From the NCBI GenBank assembly GCA_019359615.1, contig JAHHHA010000019.1, positions 1-64,000 of the forward strand: 64,000 bases of DNA, given 5' to 3'. How positions within the stretch are numbered: position 1 is the first letter of the stretch; every line of letters begins with the position of its first letter. Position numbers and translations under genes: made by a program. Shown one piece after another: positions 9,523-18,544 of this stretch. The DNA is from Cyanosarcina radialis HA8281-LM2. GTDB lineage: Bacteria > Cyanobacteriota > Cyanobacteriia > Cyanobacteriales > CCAP-1448. The notes under the pieces are model-generated. The model had not been told where the DNA came from, did no database searches, and saw only the letters and a list, made by a program, of their open reading frames with translations.

Positions 9523-9660
9523 TAGACCTCTTGCATAAGTCGATAACTCATCAAAATCATCTGCGTTTATCTGCGTACCCTGCGGGAAGCCGCTAGCGCG
9601 TCTACATCTGCTATTCATCTGCGTTATAAATCTAATATTTGGATTTTTGCAAGAGGTCTA
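9523..9660. repeat. 138-bp MITE-like element with 13-bp perfect terminal inverted repeats
   Basis: The left terminus TAGACCTCTTGCA (9523-9535) is exactly inverted at the right terminus TGCAAGAGGTCTA (9648-9660). The interior contains TCATCTGCGTTTATCTGCG-type repeats and no gene. Related copies lie at about 26547-26654 and 37200-37290, with degraded right ends. A non-autonomous mobile element is the likely explanation. Confidence 0.7.
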
Positions 9661-9713
9661 CTGTTAAATTCAGCTTAAAGTGCGTCAAGGATTGCTATAG
9701 ATTTGGCGTAACT

Positions 9714-10928
9714 TTAAGGATGACCGCAACCGATCGCTTCCTGTACCGAACTCAACCCGCGTTCCTCTAGTTTCGAGAGCAACCCCTCTAAGATGCGACG
9801 CACCATCCAAGGGCCTTCGTAAATCCAACCCGTATAGACCTGAATCAAACTAGCACCAGCAGCGATCTTTTCCCAAGCATCCTCAGCAGTGAAGATGCCG
9901 CCTACACCAATAATGGGCAACTGGCCTTGAGTTTGCTGCCAAATAAAATGGATGACTGCTGTAGAACGATCTTTTAGAGGTGCGCCGCTAATCCCCCCAG
10001 CTTCTTCTCGAACATCCTTGCCAGTAGATTTAATTATTTGGGTTTGCAAATTATCGCGAGCGATCGTGGTATTGGTAGCAATGATTCCAGCTAGTTTGTA
10101 GGTTTGTGCCAGTTGCAAAACATCTGCGATCGCTTCCCACTCCAAATCTGGTGCAATCTTGACCAGCAAGGGTCTTTGTCCTTGATTTTCTTGTTGCAAA
10201 GCATCGAGAATCGCACTCAATTGCTCTGAAGATTGCAGGCTGCGCAATCCTGGAGTATTCGGCGAACTGACGTTAACGACGAAATAGTCACCCAATTCTT
10301 TCAGCTTTTTGAAACTGCCCAAATAATCATCGGCTGCTTCCTCTAAAGGAGTTACTTTCGACTTTCCTAAATTAATCCCCAAGGGAATGGAGTGTTGTAG
10401 AAAGTGTGGAGTGTTGAGTGTGGAGTGTTGAGTGTCTGACCTCACCCCCGGCCCCTCTCCTGCAAGGAGAGGGGAGTAAGATTCTTCTCTCCAATCCTGC
10501 AACCTCATGGCTAACGACTCAGCCCCTTGGTTGTTAAATCCCATGCGATTGAGGGCGGCTCGATCTTGAGGCAAGCGAAACAAGCGCGGAGGAGGATTGC
10601 CGCTTTGAGGGTGCAAAGTCACAGTACCGAGTTCGGCAAACCCAAAACCCAAAGCGGGCCAAATAGCGGCTGCGACTCCATCCTTATCAAACCCCGCTGC
10701 TAGTCCCACCGGATTGGGGAATTTTAACCCCCAAAGGGTTTGTTCTAAGCGAGGATCGGCAAGGGCAAGCGATCGCTCTAATCTGGCTTTGGCCCAACTA
10801 GCGGGCAGGCGAGTGCTGTTTTCTTGGAGCGATCGCAACCATCCAAGAGTTTGCTGATGCAACCATTCCGGATCTGCTTGCAATCCTGAAAACAAAATTG
10901 GGCGAATAACCAGTTGATAAATATCCAA
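9714..10928 (-). CDS. pyrD: Dihydroorotate dehydrogenase (quinone), class 2, with an in-frame repeat insertion
   Basis: 404 residues. Oxidises dihydroorotate to orotate in pyrimidine synthesis, passing electrons to membrane quinone. The N-terminal helices ([12 protein letters not shown]...[11 protein letters not shown]) are the class 2 membrane-association segment. FMN and substrate motifs include [44 protein letters not shown] and GVGGI. Between LAMRLQDWR and [10 protein letters not shown] lie about 32 extra residues encoded by repeat DNA (a palindrome CCCCTCTCCTGCAAGGAG and GTGTGGAGTGTTGAG copies, about 10385-10485). The frame is kept. The extra loop is probably why the protein exceeds the family's usual length. 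Confidence 0.93.
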   Translation of the reverse strand: MDIYQLVIRPILFSGLQADPEWLHQQTLGWLRSLQENSTRLPASWAKARLERSLALADPRLEQTLWGLKFPNPVGLAAGFDKDGVAAAIWPALGFGFAELGTVTLHPQSGNPPPRLFRLPQDRAALNRMGFNNQGAESLAMRLQDWREESYSPLLAGEGPGVRSDTQHSTLNTPHFLQHSIPLGINLGKSKVTPLEEAADDYLGSFKKLKELGDYFVVNVSSPNTPGLRSLQSSEQLSAILDALQQENQGQRPLLVKIAPDLEWEAIADVLQLAQTYKLAGIIATNTTIARDNLQTQIIKSTGKDVREEAGGISGAPLKDRSTAVIHFIWQQTQGQLPIIGVGGIFTAEDAWEKIAAGASLIQVYTGWIYEGPWMVRRILEGLLSKLEERGLSSVQEAIGCGHP

Positions 10929-10958
10929 GTTGGTTGATGGGTCGTTATAAGTAATAAG

Positions 10959-11036
10959 CTAACTGATAATAGGAATATCTCGCGGATCGATTGCCGTAAT
11001 TTCAGCAAATCTTCTGAAGTCAGCAGTGTTATTCGC
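10959..11036 (-). pseudogene. Remnant of a VapC-type PIN toxin C-terminus
   Basis: Reading this strand gives ANNTADFRRFAEITAIDP followed by RDIPIIS and a stop. The xNTxDF motif and the ITAIDP strand are the usual last 25 residues of VapC-family PIN ribonucleases. There is no start codon and no catalytic N-terminal part. It overlaps the end of the VapB-like remnant by 8 bases in a different frame, as if a deletion had removed most of the toxin gene. Confidence 0.55.
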
Positions 11037-11229
11037 GTTCGCGATATATACTGTCGCGGGCGATCGCTTTGTCCGGCAAAGGCGGCACATTTTCCAGAGC
11101 CGGATGGTGACAAAATTCTGCTAGCAATTTAACCCACTCTTGAGTGGTTTCAGAAAGAGGTTGCTTTGCTTCTGTTAGCAAGTTATTTTCAATCAAAGCT
11201 TGCACGTATTGCTCTACAGAAACTCCTTC
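11029..11229 (-). pseudogene. Remnant of a VapB-like antitoxin
   Basis: The segment encodes EGVSVEQYVQALIEN, then a helical stretch, then PLPDKAIARDSIYRERE and a stop. The GVSVEQYVxxLI helix and the PDxAxxRDSIY end are characteristic of small antitoxins paired with PIN toxins. The N-terminal DNA-binding strand and start codon are missing. The reading frame merely runs on upstream into the end of the HD phosphohydrolase gene. Together with the toxin remnant downstream it marks a dead toxin-antitoxin locus. Confidence 0.5.
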
Positions 11230-11239
11230 AAATACCCAC

Positions 11240-13549
11240 CTACTTAGGTAATACGATCGCAGTGGGATAAGCAATGCGTTGATGATTGCTTTGCAGCCAA
11301 ACCCGAACGAAAATTTCGGCAATTTGAGATAGCTCTTCTCGCTTTAATTGAGAATCTAATAGTTGACCGTCTCGCCAGCGGGCCCGGAAGATTTTATCGA
11401 TCGTAGATAAGGCAATTTCTGGAGTGGCATCTTTAAGAGTTCGCAAAGCCGCTTCGCAAGCATCGGCTAACATGACAATTCCCGTTTCTCTAGATTGAGG
11501 AATCGGTCCGGCATAGCGAAAATCTTCCTCTCGCACCACTATAGTTGGATCTTCTTGGGCTAATTGCTGGGCTTGATGATAAAAATAAGCGATCGCGATC
11601 GTACCTTGATGTTCGGGAATAAACGCCTGAATTGCTTTGGGCAATCGGTGCTTGCGGGCCATTACTAAGCCTTCGGAAACGTGCTTTTTAATAATTTCGG
11701 CGCTGACCCACGGATCGTTAATTTCATCGTGTTTGTTAGCACCTCCCATCTGATTTTCAATAAATGCTAGTGGATCGTGCATTTTGCCGATGTCGTGGTA
11801 CAAAGTGCCTGCCCTCACCAGTTCTACGTTGCCGCCCAGTTCTCTGGCAGCGGCTTCGGCTAAATTGGCCACAAAAATCGTGTGTTGGAAAGTTCCAGGA
11901 GTTTCAGATGCCAGCCGTTTTAACAAAGGCCGATTTGGGTTAGATAGTTCTGCTAAACGAATGGGAGTAATCAGATCGAAAAAGTGTTCTAAATAAGGCG
12001 ATATGCCTAGCGCTAGGACGCAGGCAGCCAAGCCTAGAAGCCCGCAAACAGTAGCGTTCGTCAGACTGCCGCCGATTACGCCTGTAACGCTGTTGGCGAT
12101 CGAATTCAATATGAAGTAAACCGCACCTTGAGTTAGCCCCACTCCCCCGCCTAGAAAAGCCTGTTCTTCACGCGATCGCATTTTGCCCGACAAGGCTGCT
12201 GCTAGCAACCCACCAGCCGAACCAGCTAGCAAATAATCCCAACCAGATTTAATTCCACTGCCGACTAACCCAGTTAGCAAGCTGACGCTGGCTATGCCCA
12301 ACACCGGGCTGTAAAAACCGCCCACCAACCATCCTACTGTTGGTAGGTCTGTATATTTAGCGCCGAATCTGCTTAGTAAGGGCACGCTCAGCGATAAAAT
12401 CAAAATTAATATATAGTCTCGTCGTCTTAGTGGTTTACCCCCGCTGCGGGGATGAACGCGCCGCGACACCAACCAAAAAATTCCCACCGCACTGGTGACG
12501 ATCCCAGCAAATCCCAGCAAACTCAACCAGTTAATGCTGCGCCTACTTAAACCCGATCGATCTAACAGCAAAAAATCAGTTTGGTCGATGACCTCACCAG
12601 CACGGACGATCTCTTCTCCTTGTCGCACCGTCAGAATCTCAGGCGGTACGGTTCCTGCTGCTTGCAGTGCTAGTTGTTTGGTGCGAACCGGATCTTGAAT
12701 TAAGTTAGGTTTTAATATGCCCATCAAGAGTTCGATCGATACTGGCTGGACCTCGGCTGGCACTAACGAATTCAATTGCAGCTTGATGGTAGGTTGCAAA
12801 ATTTCTGGAGGCAATCCAGGGGGAATACCTTGAGTCACAATGCGATCGGTAGCCTGATGAATTCCTGTTTGGGTTTGCTGCCAACTGGCTTTCGACAGTT
12901 TCAGCAAGGCAACATCTGATGGCGATAAAAGCAAGGCTACAGCACGAGCGTAGTTTTGCCGCGCTCGTTCGATCGCTTCTATCAGGGTAGAGTAGGCTTT
13001 AGGAGAATTCTGCGCTCGATAAGATATCAATTCTTTGACGGCTTGAGCGAAGGCAGAGTTCAATTTTAAGTTTTGAGGCAAACCTCGCTCTAGTGGCTGT
13101 TTGAGGTCTTTAACGCTGTTAGCTGCGGCTTTAATTGCTTGCCATTCTTGTTCTTCTACCTGACGGAGGTACGACTGGCTGGTAGCAGATAGCACGGAAG
13201 TTTTAACAAATGGAAAACTCTCAAGGAGCGATCGCGCTTTGTCTACTTGAGAGATAGAAACTTCTAGACTCTCATAGATCTGCTCGTTAGCTTCCCGATC
13301 CCACATCAGCACTGGGGTAGAGCCTTGGAGGGCGGCTTGGCGTTTTTCTTCTGTAGCCTTAGTATCTTCGATGCTAATACTAAAAGGGGCGCGAATAGTA
13401 TCAGGCGATCGGGTTCCCACATCTAGCATCGGCTGATTGTAAAAGCGATCGCCCGATACTGTGGTGAGGGAAACGATTGCCACCACCCAAAGCATTGCTG
13501 CTCTTTTTTTGCCGTTTATGGGCTTTTTTGTCCCCGACTTAGTAAGCAA
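11240..13549 (-). CDS. 7TM-HD phosphohydrolase, PgpH-like (cyclic di-AMP phosphodiesterase family)
   Basis: 769 residues from TTG at 13549; the next in-frame ATG is 18 codons later (MLWVVAIVSL). Layout: membrane helix (about 17-35), a large extracytoplasmic 7TMR-HDED domain containing GDRFYNQPMLDVG and IRAPFSI, a block of about seven membrane helices (about 335-520), and a cytoplasmic HD domain with HTIFVANLAEAA, YHDIGKMHDPLAF, HVSEGLVMA and IPEHQGT as the metal ligands. This is the architecture of PgpH, which hydrolyses cyclic di-AMP. The substrate here is inferred from family. The decayed vapBC remnant abuts its 3' end. Confidence 0.85.
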   Translation of the reverse strand: MLTKSGTKKPINGKKRAAMLWVVAIVSLTTVSGDRFYNQPMLDVGTRSPDTIRAPFSISIEDTKATEEKRQAALQGSTPVLMWDREANEQIYESLEVSISQVDKARSLLESFPFVKTSVLSATSQSYLRQVEEQEWQAIKAAANSVKDLKQPLERGLPQNLKLNSAFAQAVKELISYRAQNSPKAYSTLIEAIERARQNYARAVALLLSPSDVALLKLSKASWQQTQTGIHQATDRIVTQGIPPGLPPEILQPTIKLQLNSLVPAEVQPVSIELLMGILKPNLIQDPVRTKQLALQAAGTVPPEILTVRQGEEIVRAGEVIDQTDFLLLDRSGLSRRSINWLSLLGFAGIVTSAVGIFWLVSRRVHPRSGGKPLRRRDYILILILSLSVPLLSRFGAKYTDLPTVGWLVGGFYSPVLGIASVSLLTGLVGSGIKSGWDYLLAGSAGGLLAAALSGKMRSREEQAFLGGGVGLTQGAVYFILNSIANSVTGVIGGSLTNATVCGLLGLAACVLALGISPYLEHFFDLITPIRLAELSNPNRPLLKRLASETPGTFQHTIFVANLAEAAARELGGNVELVRAGTLYHDIGKMHDPLAFIENQMGGANKHDEINDPWVSAEIIKKHVSEGLVMARKHRLPKAIQAFIPEHQGTIAIAYFYHQAQQLAQEDPTIVVREEDFRYAGPIPQSRETGIVMLADACEAALRTLKDATPEIALSTIDKIFRARWRDGQLLDSQLKREELSQIAEIFVRVWLQSNHQRIAYPTAIVLPK

Positions 13550-13561
13550 ATTGAAACCCTT

Positions 13562-13739
13562 CGATAAGCAAGTAGAAGTTCAGAAGTTCAGAAGTTCAGA
13601 AGTTTAGAAGTTCAGAAGTTCAGAAGGCAGAAGTTCAGAAGGCAGAAGTTTTAAGAATCCTCTTTGTCTCCCTTGTCTCTCCCTCGCCCCATCTCCCTCT
13701 CTCCCCATCTCCCCATCTCCCCATCTCCCCATCTCCCCC
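13562..13739. repeat. Short tandem repeats: CAGAAGTT octamers and CCCCATCT tract
   Basis: 13568-13650 contains about nine imperfect copies of CAGAAGTT, two of them changed to CAGAAGGC. 13680-13739 is a run of CCCCATCTC units that ends exactly at the stop of the next gene. No gene is seen here. The same two tract types recur at 24513-24545, 31035-31130 and 36385-36560. Confidence 0.8.
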
Positions 13740-14588
13740 TCACTTCGATCTCGGTGCAGCTACAGATAAACTAGGGAAACGATCGCTCCTGCTCGGATCG
13801 TACACTCCAGACCAAACTGCCAATAATCGAGCGGCGATTTGCCCGATTTGTTGGGGGTCGATTTGGTTGCTAGTTAGACTCCATTGTAGAGGAATGCCGC
13901 TCAAACTGTTATATGCACCGGATAGAGTGCCTGCGATTGCAGCAGTAGTTCGAGGCTGACAGCTACTTCTGATGGCCCGTCTGACTGAGAGAGGAAAATC
14001 TTCGGGGGTACTCAGAAAGCAGTAAAATCCCATAGCGATTGCAGCAGTTTCAGATTTCTTGCCCCGACACAATTTCGAGGTTGCCATCTCTAAAGAGCTT
14101 TTTTGAACTAACAACTCTTGCACTTGCGCTAGTTCCTCGATCGCCTCGCTTTGAGAATTGGGGAAATCGGCCAAGATTTGGGGAATTAAGGCGGCAGGTT
14201 GAACTTTTTCGGTTAAAGCTTTAGCGATCGCATATCCTACTGCCAGCACTCCTTCTACAGATTCGGCGGTTCGATCCCAAGCGATCGCGGCTGATTTGAT
14301 TTGTTGTAGCAGTAGGCTGCGATTTTCGTGAAAAAACATGGCCATGGGAACAATCGCGATCGCGGTTTCCGCAGTTGAAAGCGATCGTTCAGGTATGCCT
14401 GTATTCCTCACCCAATCTTCTATATCTAGCTTGCCAACGCGAATTAGGCTTTCAGCACCTAAAAGAGCTATCTTAGAACTAACGCCAACAGTCGGAGAAG
14501 ATTGTGGGGACAATTGACTGTCGTAAATTTCTCCCAGAAAAGCCCCCAGTAATGCACCTTGAAATCGACTGAGAAGAGAGTAGCGCAT
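13740..14588 (-). CDS. Degenerate ADP-ribosylglycohydrolase-like protein
   Basis: 282 residues, all helical and soluble. The opening RFQGALLGAFLGEIYDS resembles the GALLGLAxGDAxG start of the ADP-ribosylglycohydrolase (DraG/ARH, crystallin J1) fold. A later segment TTAAIAGTLSGAYNSLSGIP resembles the AAIAGALxGAxxGxxxIP motif. The acidic metal-binding residues expected in the first motif (GDA) and the central Asp-rich DDT/S motif are not visible, so catalysis is doubtful. The gene stands alone, and its stop abuts a CCATCTCC repeat tract. Confidence 0.6.
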   Translation of the reverse strand: MRYSLLSRFQGALLGAFLGEIYDSQLSPQSSPTVGVSSKIALLGAESLIRVGKLDIEDWVRNTGIPERSLSTAETAIAIVPMAMFFHENRSLLLQQIKSAAIAWDRTAESVEGVLAVGYAIAKALTEKVQPAALIPQILADFPNSQSEAIEELAQVQELLVQKSSLEMATSKLCRGKKSETAAIAMGFYCFLSTPEDFPLSVRRAIRSSCQPRTTAAIAGTLSGAYNSLSGIPLQWSLTSNQIDPQQIGQIAARLLAVWSGVYDPSRSDRFPSLSVAAPRSK

Positions 14589-14910
14589 ATTCTGAATTGT
14601 GAATTATGAATTATGAAAACCCTTTTAGGTATAAATGAATTCAGAGGATTTTTTCTTATCCTCAAAGTTAGTTGACTAGCTAGAATTTTATCTCAAATTT
14701 ATAAAATTGGGCACATAAAAATTAGTCGATCGCTTTAAATGCGATCGACTTAGGGAAATACCAATTTAGCTAAACAAGGTTGATAACTATATCAAATCGG
14801 CTTCAAAATACCGTTTATTTTTAAGTTTGCATAGGCAGACTTTGGTTGCCAAAACTGCGTTTGCCTGCGGGAAGCCGCTGCGCGTATACAACCGCCAGAC
14901 GAATAAAAAA

Positions 14911-16155
14911 TTAAACGCGCGATCGACGCTCTAGATATCGTTCGTACCAATTCATTAAAGGAGTAGCAGTGATTCCGTGAAGGATAATGGAAATTACAAT
15001 TGTGGAGTAAGTAATCCAGGTCAACTGTTCGGCGAGATTGCCCGGAAGTTTATGACCGAAGGCATAAGATAGGTAATATAAAGAGCCTACTCCTCGAATG
15101 CCAAACCAGCCAAATAACAATCGAGTTACAGGACGATAAGTGTTAGGACGGCCAAAAGTTATGGTACTCAGCCAGGCCCCTAGAGGTCGAACGATAAAAA
15201 TGAGCGAGCCAGCAATTAGAACGATCGCGCCACCATAATTCAAAATTGGTTGTACGCGCAACAAGGTTCCCAGTAATAAAATAGTGCTAATTTCTAATAG
15301 CTTTTCCATCCGTTCGATAAACTCAAGTTGAGTAACGGGGATTTCTGATTTAAAACGCTTTTGTCGGACGGTCAAACCAGCCACAAAAACAGCTAGAAAT
15401 CCATAACCGTTGACTAATTCGGTAGCAGAGTAAGCTAAAAGAATGGTTGCTAGGGCCAGAAAGTCTTCCATGGAAGCTTCGATGCCCAAGTGAGTTCGAT
15501 CGAGTCGCTGGTTCAACCAGAGAGTTATCCTCGCGATCGCAAATCCCATCAAAATCCCCGCTGCGATCGCCCATACTAGATCGGTGCCCGCCCACTTGAG
15601 AAACCAGTTATCGAGATTGTCATCTTTCAACCAATACAGCCCGAAATAAACAAACGGAAAAGCTAAAGCATCGTTTAAACCGCCCTCAGAAGTCAGTCCG
15701 AAGCGTAACTCATTACGATCGTCGAGATCGTTAAGCTGAACTTCTGAAGCCAATACCGGATCGGTAGGGGCTAAAATCGCCCCCAGAAGAATGGCACTCG
15801 CCCAACTCCACCCTAAGCCCCAATGCGCGATCGCAGCAATCCCGAAGATCGAAAGCGGCATCAAAAAGCCAATTAAGCGCACGGTAGAATCCCAGATCCA
15901 CACCTTTAGCGCCCGGTTCATCTTCAAACCGCAACTATATAGCGAAACCAAGACGACAAACTCAGTCAATCGTTCGAGAAATTCGGTTTCAGGTTTTATT
16001 TGGATCAGCTTAGTGCCATAGGGACCGAGAATAATCCCGATAATTAGATAAATTAAGGCGTAAGACAGCGGTAATCTAGAAATCCAACCAGAGCCGAGCG
16101 TTACTGTTAGTAAGAGTAGTCCAATAACTAGCAGATCGAGAATGTAAATATCCAC
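14911..16155 (-). CDS. Cation:proton antiporter, NhaP/CPA1 type
   Basis: 414 residues from a GTG start, with about twelve membrane helices. Diagnostic pieces are IIGIILGPYGTKLIQI, LGAILAPTDPVLASEVQ (the TDP unwound-helix motif), RFGLTSEGGLNDALAFPFVY (the conserved ND pair) and WFGIRGVGSLYYLSYAF. It should exchange Na+ or K+ for H+ across the cytoplasmic or thylakoid membrane. The next same-strand gene upstream is the YihY-family membrane protein, about 210 bases away across a repeat. Ion specificity cannot be told. Confidence 0.88.
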   Translation of the reverse strand: MDIYILDLLVIGLLLLTVTLGSGWISRLPLSYALIYLIIGIILGPYGTKLIQIKPETEFLERLTEFVVLVSLYSCGLKMNRALKVWIWDSTVRLIGFLMPLSIFGIAAIAHWGLGWSWASAILLGAILAPTDPVLASEVQLNDLDDRNELRFGLTSEGGLNDALAFPFVYFGLYWLKDDNLDNWFLKWAGTDLVWAIAAGILMGFAIARITLWLNQRLDRTHLGIEASMEDFLALATILLAYSATELVNGYGFLAVFVAGLTVRQKRFKSEIPVTQLEFIERMEKLLEISTILLLGTLLRVQPILNYGGAIVLIAGSLIFIVRPLGAWLSTITFGRPNTYRPVTRLLFGWFGIRGVGSLYYLSYAFGHKLPGNLAEQLTWITYSTIVISIILHGITATPLMNWYERYLERRSRV

Positions 16156-16204
16156 GGCAGGTAATCAGTAATAGGTAATTGGTTTTCACTATTGGATGAA
16201 CTAC

Positions 16205-16300
16205 ATTCTTGTGGGGTAGGCATCTTGCCTGCCCCACTGCCCTAAATGGGCATCTTGCCTGCCTTAAATGGACAGCCCAGAGAGCTATCCTACGAGAACA
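16205..16300. repeat. Dispersed repeat (GTGGGGTAGGCATCTTGCCTGCC family)
   Basis: Two copies of GGCATCTTGCCTGCC are followed by GGACAGCCCAGAGAGCTATCC. The same vocabulary, in varied order, recurs at 17398-17430, 22668-22695, 25878-25940, 28864-28968, 32819-32876 and 40196-40300. No gene lies between 16156 and 16367. Confidence 0.7.
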
Positions 16301-16367
16301 GCTAAAATTGGCTATGCACAAGTTTAGGCAAAGGCAAACTGCTACGGTAATTCGATCGGTTTACTTA

Positions 16368-17228
16368 TTACTTAGCTTTTCGATGCGAGCCGTATCGACG
16401 GGTATAAACTTGGGTAAATTCGGCTCCAAAAAACATAATTTGCACCGAGTAATAAATCCAAGCCAGAAAAACTACTAGAGAACCTGCGGCTCCATAAGTC
16501 GAGCCTAAACTGCTATTCCCTAGATACAATCCGATCGCAAACTTGCCGATCGAAAACAATAATGAAGTGATAATAGCTCCTACCCACACGTCCCTCCAAG
16601 TAATAGTTATATCTGGTAGATATTTGAAAATCAGGGCGAACAGAATAGTTATTACTCCAAAGGAAATCACCGAGTTAATTAGTTGCCACCAACTCTCTAA
16701 ACCAGGAATTAGGCTACTGGCATAGTGATTTAGCCCTGCTAAAGCCGCACTGACGATTAGAGATACTAAAAGTAAGAAACCAATCCCTAAAACAACGACG
16801 AATGACAAGGCCCGCTTGCGAACAAAATTGCCTACTTCATTACCAGATTGAGGAGTAACGTTCCAGATCGCATTGAGGGACTCTTGCAGTTGAACGAATA
16901 CTCCAGAAGCGCCAAAGATGAGCAGGACAATACTGATTAACGAAGCCACAATACCAGTGTTGCCACCAGGACGATAGGCATTTTCTAGGGTAGCTTCGAT
17001 CGCTTGTGCCCCTTCTTTACCGACTAAATCGCGAATTTGACCGACAATTTCGCCCCTGGCCGCCTCTTCGCCAAATGCCCAACCCGCAATCGCGATCGCA
17101 ATAATTAGTAAAGGAGCGATCGAAAATACAGTGTAGTAAGCCAGCGCCGCTGCCATCTGCGGCGCGTTATCTCGATTCCACTCCTGGAATGTTTCTTTTA
17201 GCAGTCTCCAAATAGTTCTCCAACTCAT
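16368..17228 (-). CDS. YihY/BrkB-family membrane protein
   Basis: 286 residues, six membrane segments. The N-terminus WRLLKETFQEWNRDNAPQMA followed by AALAYYTVFSIAPLLIIAIA is the family signature. AIWNVTPQSGNEVGNFVRKR, SSLGSTYGAAGSLVVFLAWI and YYSVQIMFFGAEFTQVYTRR are the other conserved blocks. The family was once annotated as ribonuclease BN, which is wrong. The true role is not established; transport or envelope functions have been suggested. It ends with a basic tail. Confidence 0.88.
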   Translation of the reverse strand: MSWRTIWRLLKETFQEWNRDNAPQMAAALAYYTVFSIAPLLIIAIAIAGWAFGEEAARGEIVGQIRDLVGKEGAQAIEATLENAYRPGGNTGIVASLISIVLLIFGASGVFVQLQESLNAIWNVTPQSGNEVGNFVRKRALSFVVVLGIGFLLLVSLIVSAALAGLNHYASSLIPGLESWWQLINSVISFGVITILFALIFKYLPDITITWRDVWVGAIITSLLFSIGKFAIGLYLGNSSLGSTYGAAGSLVVFLAWIYYSVQIMFFGAEFTQVYTRRYGSHRKAK

Positions 17229-17299
17229 GAATGATGAATTATGAATGGTGAATTATGAATGCAGATAAAGCCTTCGATGATTAACTCGATCGCAATTTG

Positions 17300-17440
17300 C
17301 CAAAACCCCTTTTCCCTCAAAGGAGCTTCTTGCTCCCCTCTCCTTGCAGGAGAGGGGCTGGGCGCTGCCGTGAGCCTGTCGAACGGGGTGAGGTCAGCCG
17401 TGGGACAGCCGGGACGGCTATCCCACAAGTAGATAAAAGG
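17300..17440. repeat. Dispersed repeat with CTCTCCTTGCAGGAGAG palindrome
   Basis: This intergenic stretch carries the palindrome CCCCTCTCCTTGCAGGAG, then GGGCGCTGCCGTGAGCCTG, TCGAACGGGGTGAGGTCAG and a GGGACGGCTATCCCACAAG segment. Nearly the same first three modules are found inside the histidine kinase gene (20648-20712), and the palindrome alone inside pyrD (10448-10472). No gene is seen from 17229 to 17497. Confidence 0.75.
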
Positions 17441-17497
17441 AAGCCCTCTCTTGCCAGGAGAGGGTTTGAAGGAGAGAGCTACCTAAACATCAATCGC

Positions 17498-18544
17498 CTA
17501 ACGGGCCGATTGCATTTGCTGCATCATTTGGGTTTGCAATTCTTTCTTGGCTTCCTTAAATTGGGTAGCCAATTGCTCTTGCTGGTCGCTAGAGCAGTTA
17601 TTGCGGATGGCAGCAAACATCATATTTTCTTCCTCGTTGACGTGGTGCATGACGGCATCCTTCAACTGCTGGAGTCGAGATTTGAATTGGGAAGAATTGA
17701 TATCCAAGGACTTCAACTCGCTCAGCATAGTTTTCATTTCTGCTTGCTCGTCGTAGAGTTCTTGAGTCTGATTGTAAAACCCACGAACGGCGGGATAGAC
17801 GACTTGCTCTTCAGCTTCAGCGTGAACGCTCAGGTCTTGGTAAAGTTGACCGAAGAATTCTTGGCACTTCTGCGGGTCGCTGCTACGCTCGATTTCCATG
17901 AAGAGGACGTTCACTTTTTGGTGATCCATGCGGATAACGTCTTGAACGTTCATATCAGACTTATCGGAGGTGCGAGTTACGGCGCTACCGAAAACTCCCG
18001 ATAGAGCGGCCATAGCATCTTGCACCCGTCCCCAGACTCCTTGGTCTGGATCTTGCCCGGTGAGTTCGCGCACGCCAAACACTTCCATCATGCCTTTGAG
18101 TTGCTCTTGGTGTCCCCGGTTCTCAAAGTTGATGGTATTCAATGGGGTGATGGCGGCTTCAACATCTGCACCCACGACTTGAGCGGCTTTATGAACTAGC
18201 AATCCAGCCATTACCTGTCCGTGCTTGAGCAGTTCGTGCTTCGTCAGCTTTTCGTACATACTCAGCTTTGAACCCTTCATCAGTTCTTGGTTTTTTTGCA
18301 CCATTTCTTCAATGGTTTCCTTGGGCTGAGCTTGAATGCCATATTGAGTGATGACGGTTTCTAAAATCCCTAGATTTTTTTGGTCGTCTTCAAGCATTTT
18401 CCGCAACAGGTCGCGAATATCTTGGTCGTTGCATTCTTGAATAAAGTATTGTTCGTTAGCAATCAGTAAATTTTGGATCGCTCGCATCCCGGCTAATTGT
18501 TCGCCGATCGCCATTCTTTTTTCATCTGTTAAACTCGCTACCAT
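17498..18544 (-). CDS. Hemerythrin-domain protein
   Basis: 348 residues starting at ATG 18544 (MVASLTDEKR), chosen because GAGGAGAA lies 7 bases upstream; an in-frame ATG at 18607 would add 21 residues. The N-terminal half (about 1-190) is a helical domain containing HELLKHGQVMAGLLVHKAAQ. The C-terminal half (about 195-330) is a hemerythrin-like four-helix bundle: RMDHQKVNVLFMEIE, LSVHAEAEEQVVYPAVRGFY and HHVNEEENMMFAAIRNN give the H...HxxxE...HxxxE set for a di-iron centre. Such proteins bind oxygen or sense redox and metal state. Monocistronic. Confidence 0.85.
   Translation of the reverse strand: MVASLTDEKRMAIGEQLAGMRAIQNLLIANEQYFIQECNDQDIRDLLRKMLEDDQKNLGILETVITQYGIQAQPKETIEEMVQKNQELMKGSKLSMYEKLTKHELLKHGQVMAGLLVHKAAQVVGADVEAAITPLNTINFENRGHQEQLKGMMEVFGVRELTGQDPDQGVWGRVQDAMAALSGVFGSAVTRTSDKSDMNVQDVIRMDHQKVNVLFMEIERSSDPQKCQEFFGQLYQDLSVHAEAEEQVVYPAVRGFYNQTQELYDEQAEMKTMLSELKSLDINSSQFKSRLQQLKDAVMHHVNEEENMMFAAIRNNCSSDQQEQLATQFKEAKKELQTQMMQQMQSAR

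Noticed and set aside
10778-11113. 111-codon minus-strand frame overlapping pyrD
   Set aside because: It is a shadow of pyrD and of the toxin-antitoxin remnant in other frames; the better reading is the two remnants described.
13562-13655. Tandem AGAAGTTC units as a CRISPR or regulatory array
   Set aside because: The units are 8 bases, without spacers, and recur as low-complexity tracts in several intergenic regions.
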